A DNA stretch of 64,000 nt from Gordionus sp. m RMFG-2023. Its lineage: Eukaryota; Nematomorpha; Gordioida; Chordodea; Parachordodidae. This document shows positions 45,045 to 55,675 of this stretch, piece by piece; position 1 is the first letter of the stretch; each line of letters begins with the position of its first letter. Location of the stretch: the NCBI RefSeq assembly GCF_954871325.1, contig NC_088775.1:55033561-55097560 (forward strand), written 5' to 3'. Position numbers and translations under genes: made by a program. Below the pieces are notes generated by a model. The model did not search any database, had not been told where the DNA came from, and worked only from the letters and a program-made list of their open reading frames with translations.

Positions 45045-48000
45045 TTGAAACCTCTCATATTGAGCATCTTTCTCGCTCGTTGCTCGATTTTTCTGACATA
45101 CATATTCATCATTCCTTCGCTATTTTTGCACATCAATCAACAGACCTCTCACAGGCGCTTTTGCTTTATTATTGGCAGCATTTTTTTTATACCTATGGCC
45201 ATCCCCCATGAACGCAAAATCAGCCCATCCTGCCTGAAACCAATACATTTAACAATTGATGGAGAATTTTTTGTTCATGGACCAATCTCTAACAGGTGTC
45301 CTCATTCAAAACACACGCCTCTTTCTCAGATCACTTACTCGCTTCCCCTCCCTCTCATAGATCCCCCCCTAAACCAAGTAATTGGTGCCTCATTCTCAGA
45401 TATTTTTCTTAACTCCACAAAACCAAGCGAGAATACCCAAAGGAGCGAGAATACAAGTAGCTAAATCTCTCAGCAACTGCATATCTTCTCTTTTGCAAAA
45501 TTTTAACAAAGAAGAAGAATGGTTAAAATTTCTAAACTTTGGGTACAATACTTTCAAAATACCTGACATATCACTCCAAAAATCCTTAACCCAACAAATA
45601 AAAGATGCCTGTTTAAACATCAACACTCATCTTCATGAGTCCCAAATCTCCAGACATCCCAAAAACAAAATAACCCCACTTCAACAAAAAGCCTCATTGA
45701 TTTCGAAGAAAATTGGCAGTCTTAATATCAAAGGGGCCCTCAAACTCATTTCAACCAATGACACTCTGGCGGAATCTAATTTAGATACCTTAAAAGCTTC
45801 GATCAAAGCATCCCACAACAACATTTATGCCAATATTGCCCCAACCCTACTCCCATTGTGCAGCAGACTTCACACAGGAAGAAGTAAGAAAAGTAATCCT
45901 ATCTTTTCATCGGGATTCGGCTTATGGTCTAGATGGGATTAGACCAATTTTTTTTACAGGACATTACCTCTCCTGTGATCTGTACACAGGTTTCAATTCT
46001 CACTAAAATCACAAACTTAGTCAACAAAATCCTAAATGGAGACGTACCCAGCTTTATTACCCCCTTACACTTCGGTGCCAGACTCATCGCACTCCAAAAA
46101 CCAAACATGGACATTCGGCCCATCGCCATTGGTTCAACTTACCGTAGATTGTTCGCTAAATTAATCGCATCTAGAATCAAGCACGATGCCGCACACATTC
46201 TAAGCCCCTGCCAACTTGGTGTAGGGATACCTGGTGGGTGTGAAGCTGCTGTGCACTTAACAAGAATTCACTTTGAAAATAACCCAAAAAACGAATCCCT
46301 AGTTAAAATTGACTTCTCTAACGCCTACAACACTCTTTCGCGCAACACGTTCCTACATTCAACTTGCTTCCATTTCCCCGCTTACACCAAATTTCTTTTC
46401 TCTTGCTACCAATCACCAACAATCTTACAATTCAACAAAGAAAAGATACTTTCTGTCGAGGGTATCCAACAGGGTGACCCTCTCAGATCCCTTCTCATTA
46501 GTCTTGGAATAATGACATGATAAAATCAATAAACTCTTCATGTACTCTATCGCTCCACGCTTGGTATATTGATGATGGAATCTTGAGTCGTCCCTGTAGT
46601 GAAATTGCCAAAGCAGTCAACATAATTAAAGAAATGGGCACAGCCATTGGACTTTCGCTTAACCAGAGCAAATCTGAATTCTCACATTTAAATTCTAATG
46701 CTCCCAACACTCACGATTTCAAATTCACATCAAGCGTTGAATTAACACATCTAGGATCGCCTGTAGGAGGACACGAGGCAATAAGCTCCTTTCTTCATTC
46801 CACACTTGACATACTCCTTAAACTGGAGGACATCTTTACACTTCTTCCATCACACAAGTCCTTTTTTTTGCTAAAAAAATTCTTTTTTATACCAAGGATT
46901 TTTTACACACTTCGGTCAACACCAATTTTTAAATATCCTATTCCTCTCCAAACTTACGAAAAAGGAATAAAGGACTTAACCGAAAAAATATTAAATATCA
47001 GATTCAACGAAACCGATTGGGCCCAAGCAACTCTTCCAACCAAATTTGGTGGTCTCGGCATCAGATCTCCACATGACTTAGCAATAACTACTTTCATATC
47101 GAGTAGTCTCTTGACAAAGCCAATAACCACCGCCCATAATTCTAAAGAAGACCTTTCCTTAATCGTGGCTATGGATATTTGGAAAACAAGGATCAATGCT
47201 GATTCTCATACCCCCACAACCCATAGACAGAAAGACTGGGATGCACCAGTGGTTGCTCGCTGCGTTGAAACTCTCTTATCTAGCATGCAATCTACCGACC
47301 GCACCCTATTCTCTTCCCTGCTCAATGGTACGGGTCATGAGTTTCCTGAGGCCATCCCATCTACCAATCTTCAGCTTCAACTATCCAACAATGAATTTAC
47401 CCACGCCATCGGTATTCGTCTAAATTGTTCCATCACTCACCCTCACATCTGCTCAGGGTGCAACTCGCCAGTTGACTCGAAGGGTAGACATAGTTTACAT
47501 TGTCGCTCCTGCAATGGACGATTCATCAGACACAAGCAATGTAATACAATAATCCAACATGCACTGAAATCCGCCCAAATTCCTTCCACTCTAAAACCAC
47601 AGGGTCTTTTTAGATCTGACGGTAAACGTCCTGACGGGATCTCTCAAATCCCATAAAGGAGAGGCCAACTTTTGGTATGGGACTATTCCTGGACCCCTTG
47701 GCCCCATCCAACCACGCCATCAACATCCTTTACCAGAAGGAACAACTTAAAACTTCTAAATACACAGAAATAATGAACGATCATTGCTTCATCCCAATCA
47801 TATCAACCACTCTTGGCACCTTCGGCAAAATCGCCTTAGCATTTTTCAAAAACTTAGGATCACAAATCAGCAAACTCTCAGAAGAACCTCGAGAGGGTTT
47901 TTTTCTTCGTCAACGATTATCCATGGCGATTCTCAAAGCTAATTATATCAGTTTCAATGGTAGTTTTCTAGCCAAAGAGCTATCCTAGACAACACTTACG

Positions 48001-48050
48001 TCCCTTTTCATTTTTGTTTCCTTGCGTCACACCATCTCCGTTCTTTTTTT
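45045..48050 (+). mobile_element. Restriction-like-endonuclease LINE, broken
   Basis: This is a plus-strand LINE remnant with a relatively GC-rich coding body of about 2.9 kb and an AT-rich 3' region. Domain order is an N-terminal linker, reverse transcriptase, a Cys/His segment and a C-terminal restriction-like endonuclease, as in R2-type and related LINEs. The 5' start is uncertain. A segment of about 55 bp (GATACAATTTTA, AATAACTGAAAACAATATTA) occurs on both sides of the LINE, near 44790 and 48270. Confidence 0.8.
45382..47988 (+). pseudogene. LINE reverse transcriptase with restriction-like endonuclease
   Basis: The N-terminal segment reads PKGARIQVAKSLSNCIS. The reverse transcriptase follows: RKVILSFHRDSAYGLDGIRP, RPIAIGSTYRRLFAKLI, QLGVGIPGGCEAAVHLTRIH, KIDFSNAYNTLSR, GIQQGDPL and the active site WYIDDG. 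The end has CSGCNSPVDSKGRHSLHC, FIRHKQCN, DGKRPDG and LLVWDYS, the PD-(D/E)xK endonuclease core, then FLRQRLSMAILKANY. Frames change near 45935, 46510 and 47670, and a TAA replaces an expected tryptophan at about 47656. The zinc-finger N-terminus usual in such elements is not clear, so it is truncated or damaged. Confidence 0.85.
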
Positions 48051-48336
48051 TATAGTATTATTATATATTTTTCAAACATTTTTAAATATATTAAAATATA
48101 AAATATTATATTTTCGTTTTTTTTAATACTTATATTATTTATTATTTGAAAATTGAAAAAAATAAATTCTTTTCTTTTTTGAAATATTAATCTTTTTCCA
48201 AAAAAAATTTTTATTCTAATAAGTTGATTAATTATTTAGTATTTGATTTAATAGTCCTATTGTTTGTAATTTATGCGATACAATTTTAATAAAATTATAA
48301 TAACTGAAAACAATATTATATATATGAACGTATCAG

Positions 48337-48645
48337 GTCAATTCAGCGAAACTTTTATCGCGAAACACTTTTTCGCGAAACTTTTATCGCGAATGTCGTT
48401 TATCGCGGAAAGTTATTATAGCGAAGGTAAAATCGCGAAACCAATTCTGCGAATTTATCTCCGCGAAACATTTATAGCGAAGACAATTTCGCGAAGCCAT
48501 TGTCTCAAATTTATTTCCGCGAAACCTTAACTGCGAATTTATTAGAGCGAAACATTTTACGCGAAAACTTTACAGCGAATTTTTTATCGCGAATTTGTTT
48601 GCGCGAAGTCATTCTCGCTAGCGCATTACCTCGAAACAATTAATA
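48337..48645. repeat. Degenerate CGCGAA-word repeat, second locus
   Basis: More than 20 GCGAA words occur at short irregular spacing. The first part (CAGCGAAACTTTTATCGCGA, then CACTTTTTCGCGAA) is shared with 26912-27145. Any open frame across it is an artefact of the repeat. Confidence 0.8.
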
Positions 48646-50330
48646 TATTGCGAATGCATTTATTTAAAAGAATACAATATTATTTATTATTTGATGTTTA
48701 TTAATAAAAAATGATTGCTACTATTGTAATATTATTTTTGTTACAATTTATTAGTGATTTTCACGCCCAAGATTTTAAGTAAAAAATATTTCTTGAAGTT
48801 TAAAAAGATTTTTGAAGGTCCACGAAGTTGGCCCCACAATTTTTGATTTTCAATGGTTTATCAGTTGGTGTGATTTGTACCGTTTCAGTTCGATTTGTAC
48901 CATCACCGTTTTTGAGATATTCAAAGAACAAAATGGGGGTCCAACTTCACGACAGCTCCCCAACTTTTGAACTTAAAAATAAAAAGTGAATAGGTCGGTA
49001 GAGAATGATTTGTACCGATTTATATCGTTTCAGTTCGATTTGTACCATCACCGTTTTCCAGCTATTGATTGTTGAAAATATGGCGCCAAAAATAAAAAAA
49101 CACTCAAAATTTTTTTTTTTTAATTTTTTAACGTATAACGGTAGAGAGTTTTTTTATCTTCTTAATGATGCCTCAAATTAAGCTTTATCTTCATTATTTA
49201 TTTCGGAAATCAAATTTTAAACCTTATATTATAGAGTGAAGTTAGCCCCCCCCCCCGATATTAAAAATTTGAGATTTTTCAAATTTTTAAAACGGGATTG
49301 ATTTGTACCCGATATGTACCGTTTCAAACTCGATTTGTACTATTACAGTTTTCCAGCTATTGACCGTTAAAGATATTGCGCCAAAAATAAAAAACACTCA
49401 ACATTTATTTTTTTTAAAAATTTTTTAACGTACAACGGTAGAGAATTTTTTCTCTTCCTAATGATGCCTCAAATTAAGCTTTATCTTCATTATTTATTTC
49501 GGAAATCAAATTTTAAACCTTATATTATAGAGTGAAGTTAGCCCCCCCCCTCCGATATTAAAAATTTGAGATTTTTCTTATTTTTAAAACGGGATTGATT
49601 TGTACCCGATTTGTACCGTTTCAAACTCGATTTGTACTCTTACCGTTTTCCAGTTATTCACCGTTAAAGATATGGCGCCAAAAATAAAAAACACTCAAAA
49701 TTTATTTTTTTTTAAAATTAATTAAGATAAAGCTTAATTTGAGGCATCATTAGGAAGAGAAAAAAATTCTCTACGGTTGTACGTTAAAAAATTTAAAAAA
49801 AAAAATTTTGAGTGTTTTTTATTTTTGGCGCCATATATTTAACGGTCAATAGCTGGAAAACGGTAATAGTACAAATCAAGTTTGAAACGCTACAAATCGG
49901 GTACAAATCAATTCCGTTTTAAAAATTTGAAAATCTCAAATTTTGAATATCGGGTAGGGGGGGGGGGGGGGTCTAACATCACGCTATAATATAAGGTTTA
50001 AAATTTAATTTCCGAAATAAATAATGAAGATAAAGGTTAATTTGAGGCATCATTAGGAAGAGAAAAAATTCTCTACCGTTGTACGTTAAAAAATTTTAAA
50101 AAAAAATAAGTGTTGAGTGTTTTTTATTTTTGGCGCCATATCTTTAATGGTCAATAGCTGGAAAACGGTAATAGCACAAATCGAGTTTGAAACGGTACAA
50201 ATTGGGTACAAATCAATCCCGTTTTAAATTTGAAAAATCTCAAATTTTGAATATCGGTAGGGGGGGTCTAACTTCACGCTATAATATAAGGTTTAAAATT
50301 TGATTTCCGAAATAAATAATGAAGATAAAG

Positions 50331-52100
50331 CTTAATTTTGAGGCATCATTAGGAAGATAAAAAAATTCTCTACCGTTGTACGTTAAAAAATTTAAAAAAA
50401 AAATAAGTGTTGAGTGTTTTTTATTTTTGGCGCCATATCTTTAACGATCAATAGCTGGAAAACGGTAATAGCACAAATCGAGTTTGAAACGGTACAAATT
50501 GGGTACAAATGAATCCTGTTTTAAAAATTTGAAAATCTCAAATTTTGAATATCGGTGGGGGGGGGGGGGGGGGGTCTAACTTCACGATATAATATAAGGT
50601 TTAAAATTTGATTTCCGAAATAAATAATGAAGATAAAGCTTAATTTGAAGCATCATTAGGAAGAGAAAAAAAATTCTCTACCGTTGTACGTTAAAAAATT
50701 TAAAAAAAAAAAATGTTGTGTTTTTTATTTTTGGCGCCATATCTTTAACGGTCAATAGCTGGAAAACGGTAATAGTACAAATCGAGTTTAAAACGGTACA
50801 AATCAATCCCGTTTTAAAAATTTGAAAAATCTCAAATTTTGAATATCGGGGGGGGGGGGGGGGGCTAATTTCACGCTATAATATAAGGTTTAAAATTTGA
50901 TTTCCGAAATAAATAATGAAGATAAAGCTTAATTTGGGGCATCATTAGGAAGAGAAAAAAATTCTCTACGGTTGTAAGTTAAAAAATTTTTAAAAAAATA
51001 AATTTTGAGTGTTTTTTATTTTTGGCGCCATATCTTTAACGGTCAATAGCTGGAAAACGGTAATAGTACAAATCGAGTTTGAAACGGTACAAATCAATCC
51101 CGTTTTAAAAATTTGAAAAATCTCAAATTTTGAATATCGGGGGGGGGGGGGGGGGCTAACTTCACGCTATAATATAAGGTTTAAAATTTGATTTCCGAAA
51201 TAAATAATGAAGATAAAGCTTAATTTTGAGGCATCATTAGGAAGATAAAAAAATTCTCTACCGTTGTACGTTAAAAAATTTAAAAAAAAAATAAGTGTTG
51301 AGTGTTTTTTATTTTTGGCGCCATATCTTTAACGATCAATAGCTGGAAAACGGTAATAGCACAAATCGAGTTTGAAACGGTACAAATTGGGTACAAATGA
51401 ATCCCGTTTTAAAAATTTGAAAATCTCAAATTTTGAATATCGGTGGGGGGGGGGGGGGGGGGGGTCTAACTTCACGATATAATATAAGGTTTAAAATTTG
51501 ATTTCCGAAATAAATAATGAAGATAAAGCTTAATTTGAAGCATCATTAGGAAGAGAAAAAAAATTCTCTACCGTTGTACGTTAAAAAATTTAAAAAAAAA
51601 AAATGTTGTGTTTTTTATTTTTGGCGCCATATCTTTAACGGTCAATAGCTGGAAAACGGTAATAGTACAAATCGAGTTTAAAACGGTACAAATCAATCCC
51701 GTTTTAAAAATTTGAAAAATCTCAAATTTTGAATATCGGGGGGGGGGGGGGGGGGGGCTAATTTCACGCTATAATATAAGGTTTAAAATTTGATTTCCGA
51801 AATAAATAATGAAGATAAAGCTTAATTTGGGGCATCATTAGGAAGAGAAAAAAATTCTCTACGGTTGTAAGTTAAAAAATTTTTAAAAAAATAAATTTTG
51901 AGTGTTTTTTATTTTTGGCGCCATATCTTTAACGGTCAATAGCTGGAAAACGGTAATAGTACAAATCGAGTTTGAAACGGTACAAATCAATCCCGTTTTA
52001 AAAATTTGAAAAATCTCAAATTTTGAATATCGGGGGGGGGGGGGGGGGGCTAACTTCACGCTATAATATAAGGTTTAAAATTTGATTTCCGAAATAAATA
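50331..52100 (+). repeat. 888-bp higher-order repeat, two copies
   Basis: The three monomers at 50331-51218 recur at 51219-52100 with the same private variants (TTAATTTTGAGGC, then TTGAAGC, then TTGGGGC types) and differ mainly in G-run length. This is a recent duplication of a three-monomer block, probably by unequal exchange. Confidence 0.85.
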
Positions 52101-52257
52101 ATGAAGATAAAGCTTAATTTGAGGCATCATTAAGAAGATAAAAAAATTCTCTACCGTTGTACGTTAAAAAATTTTTTAAAAAAATAAGTGTTGAGTGTTT
52201 TTTATTTTTGGCGCCATATTTTCAACGGTCAATAGCTGGAAAACGGTGATGGTACAA

Positions 52258-52365
52258 ATCGAACTGAAAACGGTACAAATCGAACTGAAAACGGTACAAA
52301 TCGAACTGAAAACGGTACAAATCGAACTGAAAACGGTACAAATCGAACTGAAAACAGTACAAATC
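52258..52365. repeat. 21-bp tandem repeat, five units
   Basis: The unit AAATCGAACTGAAAACGGTA is repeated about five times. The mirrored left end has only one or two such words, so the expansion is specific to the right arm. The open frame across it is a repeat artefact. Confidence 0.9.
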
Positions 52366-53319
52366 GGGTACTAATCACACCAACTGATAAACCATTGAAA
52401 ATCAAAAATTGTGGGGCCAACTTCATGGACCTGATTTTTGAACATATTTTGTTAAAATTTTAAATCTTCTTTGTAAATATATTTTTTTTGAGGAATTCTT
52501 TTGTGAAATTTATTATAAATATAGAATTTTTAAGTGAACTCTTTTATAGTTTTTTTTATCATTTTTTGTAAAATTATATATTTCTTAAATATATTAAAAG
52601 AAGTGGGTTTTCTAAATAATTTTTTTTTAAATATTTATATTCAACTTATTTATGTTATTTTATATGATCTTTTTAAGGAAAATAATTTAATGTGACAATT
52701 GTCATATTCGTTATTTCTTAAGATTTTTTAAATTTATCAGATACCTGCAGGCCCGGCCTTAAACCCGGCCCAAGCCGTATTTTAAATTTTTTAAATATAC
52801 CCGGGCCGGGCCTAAAAAAAATTTCTTTAAACATATCCGGGCCGGGCCTAAAAAAATTTTTTTTAAATATATCCGGGCCGGGCCTAAGATTGTTAAACCC
52901 GGGCCAGGCCGGGCCTAAGATTGTATTTTTTATAAAAATTTTTACATTATGAGTTAATGGTTATAAGATTATATTATATTATAGTTATGATTAATAGGGG
53001 AGACCGGGGTAAAACGATAGGCATTTTGCATATTTACCATAAAAATTTTAAACAAGAGTCAAACATAACAAATTATAGATCAATGTGTAGCCCCATCCCT
53101 CTTCTACAAGATAAAAAAAAGTGTAGCCCTCTATCTATAATATTTTAGGAGCTATGATTAGTTATGTAAAACTACTCATTTTCGCCATTTTACCATGGGT
53201 ACAGGGTAAAATGGATAAGCACTAGGGTAAAGTGGTTAAAATAATATTTGACACATATTTATTGTTTTATTTAACAAATATTACAAATTTAAGATTTATT
53301 TATGATTTTTATTTAAAAA

Positions 53320-53480
53320 CTAATCGATACAATAAGGACATGTAAAATAATTATCATAATTAGCACATTTAGAATGTGCCCATTCAAGGCACATTGTACA
53401 TTTTAGCCATTCATCGCCCTCGCAACTATTTTTATAGTTTTTATTACAAATAACACATAAACAATTATTTTTTGATATCT
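53320..53480 (-). pseudogene. Detached C-terminal PHD-like finger of the pogo transposase
   Basis: Just after the transposase stop codon, another frame on the same strand reads NNCLCVICNKNYKN then GDEWLKCTMCLEWAHSKC and YFTCPYCID, stop. The spacing C-x2-C, C-x2-C-x4-H-x2-C, C-x2-C is PHD-like, and many pogo transposases end in such a finger. It is separated by stops in an A-rich stretch, so here it is either lost through an indel or joined by splicing that I cannot see. Confidence 0.65.
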
Positions 53481-53495
53481 TTTTTTTTCTCTAAA

Positions 53496-55457
53496 TTAAT
53501 AATTTTTTTTATAAGGTGTAGATGTTAATATTTCTGAATTCTTTTTTTTAGATATTTTATCCAATGAAATATTGAATAATTTTGGAATAGGTATTATAGA
53601 TGAAGGATTGAATACTTTATTATAATTTTTTGAGCATGATGGTAACATATCATGATAAGGTTCATCAATATCATCTGGAACATTTTCGTTCAATAATATA
53701 GATAAATCACTATCATTATTTTGAGTCACTGTAAGATTTTGAGTCACTGTAATATTTTCATCATTATTTTCAAATTCAATATTTGAGCTAGCATTTGAAT
53801 TATTACAGCAGATATAATCTTGTTCTGTAAATATATTTGGGTTTAAAGGAAATATGCCACATGCTAAGAACCCATTTAATATATTATTTGGTGTCACTGC
53901 CCTTGGTATTTCATTTTTTAACACTCCTGGAATATCATAAATCTGAAGTTGCCCCACATGATTTCTCATCCATGTGTCAATAGCTCCATTATAAAACTTT
54001 TTCAATGGCCCATAAACTGCTTTGTCTAATGATTGGAGTTTATGCGAGCAATGTAGTGGAAGTGTTAGAATAACAATCCCATTGGAGCGACAATAGTTTA
54101 TAACGGAAATTGAACAATGAGAGCTATGGTTATCTAAGATTAATAAGACATTTTTCTCATTGGATGCACTAGAATATTTTTTAAAGTGTTCCAAAAAAGA
54201 TAAAAATTCCTCCTCTTGCATCCAACCCGATGCGTTTCCCACACCCTTAGATCCAATAGGCCCATCACGAATAAAGTGATCTTTGTATCGTTTTCTTGGA
54301 AAAATAAAAAATGGTGGAATGCTATGGCCTATAGCATTGATGGCTAAACATATTGTAACTAACGTTCCTCTTTCTCCTGACGTTATAGAGCCGACTTGTT
54401 TGGCACCCTTCTGTGCTATAATTTTTGCAGGAGTTTGAACGGTGGTGAAACCACTTTCATCTGCATTCCATATATTATGTGGTTCAAAGTTATAAGAATT
54501 ATATAGCTTAATTAAATTTTCAAAAAATTTATTGACATTTGTGGGATTGAAGCCATATGCTCTTGCTAGACTAGTAGCTTCCGGGGTACGAATCGAAAGT
54601 TGGGAAAGTCGTTTTCTAAACCCCATAAACCAGTCCTCTCCAGCCATTGGGAAAGATTTGCCATATTCTTTAGCAAGCTGATATGCAAATCCTCTTATCT
54701 TGTTTATTTATAAAATAAAACAATTTCATTTTAATAATTAAAAATACCAGTTCCATAGAGTTAAAATGATATATAATTAATTAAATAAATTAATTTCATA
54801 ATTTTAATAATGCTCAATTGGTAACTTTAATATTAAATATCAATATTTATTTGGTAACTTTAATAAAAATGCTCATATTTAGATTGAGCATTATTAAAAT
54901 TATGAAATACAATATAATTTCAATTGAGCATTTTTATTAAAGTTACCAAATTAATATTGATATTTAGATTGTGCATTATTAAAATTATGAAATACAATAT
55001 AATTTCAATTGAGCATTTTTATTAAAGTTACCAAATTAATATTGATATTTAGATTGAGCATTATTAAAATTATGAAATACAATATAATTTCAATTTAGCA
55101 TTTTTATTAAAGTTACCAAATTAATATTGATATTTAAATTGAGTTATTAAAATTATGAAATACAATATAATACAAACAATATAATTTAATTACTTGTTTA
55201 GGCGTTAATCCCATAAATGGCCTACTTGCTTCTAATATGTAGTCACACAATCTAGATTCTTCTTCATTTGTAAATATTTGTTTATGATGATCTGAACTTT
55301 TAATACCAATTTTATATCTCCTTCTCAACGTTGTATAAGGTCTGTTAAATTTTTTAGCAGACAAATTTAATGAAGTATTATTTGTTATTTTATATTTTAT
55401 GGCTTCATTTATTATATTTACATCTCTGTATATGGTTTTTCTTTTATAATTTCTCAT
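53496..55457 (-). CDS. pogo transposase, two exons, apparently intact
   Basis: Exon 1 (55457-55194) starts MRNYKRKTIYRDVNIINEAI and holds a psq-type helix-turn-helix, ending GLTPKQ. Exon 2 (54698-53496) begins IRGFAYQLAKEYGKSF, giving the CENP-B-like DNA-binding region GEDWFMGFRKR. The DDE_1 core follows, with catalytic aspartates in IWNADESGF, LLILDNHSSH and SLDKAVYGPLK. The intron (55193-54699, 495 nt) has GT...AG borders and both junctions are phase 0. The total is 488 residues without a stop, within the usual range. The acidic, serine-rich tail is typical. The splice is my inference from the family's continuous sequence. Confidence 0.8.
54830..55150. repeat. Tandem repeat of about 118 bp inside the pogo intron
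   Basis: About three units share ATTGAGCATTATTAAAATTA, GAAATACAATATAATTTCAA and TTTTTATTAAAGTTACCAAA. They lie wholly inside the transposase intron, and adjacent AT-rich words suggest that it began as an insertion. Confidence 0.85.
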
Positions 55458-55675
55458 TATTTGATTGATACAATAAAAATTATAATAAATGAATGAATGA
55501 AAAATTTAATGTAAATAATTTTACATTTTAATCGTTTTACCCATAACAGCTTTACCCCTAGGTGACATATATTATATATATCGTTATTGCGTGACTTCTA
55601 ATATAGCTAAAGATGTCAGATAAATTTTATTTTATAGTTAATACATTAAGGAACATGTGTGCCAAATTTTCTGAG

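Larger units (their letters stand above)
48816..52432. mobile_element. Foldback element with poly-G monomers, 9-bp duplication
   Basis: Ends AGGTCCACGAAGTTGGCCCC and (reverse complement) AGGTCCATGAAGTTGGCCCC continue as a terminal inverted repeat of about 60 bp. GATTTTTGA flanks both sides (48807-48815, 52433-52441). The body is made of monomers of about 290-305 bp, inverted about 49720. About two with C runs lie on the left and eight with G runs (7 to 22 G) on the right. Each monomer has TTGGCGCCA, CTGGAAAACGGTAATAGTAC and a CGGTACAAATC word. Long inverted repeats built of tandem subrepeats and 9-bp duplications are the hallmark of Foldback elements. No coding. Confidence 0.85.

Noticed and set aside
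45396-47196. Minus-strand open frames across the 45-48 kb LINE
   Set aside because: They are antisense to recognisable reverse transcriptase and endonuclease motifs on the plus strand.
48273-48530. 85-codon open frame with repeated ETFIAK-like words
   Set aside because: The repeated residues are a translation of the CGCGAA-word repeat; there is no sign of selection on protein.
52229-52426. 65-codon open frame with repeated RFVPFSV words
   Set aside because: It is produced by the 21-bp tandem repeat at the right end of the poly-G foldback element.
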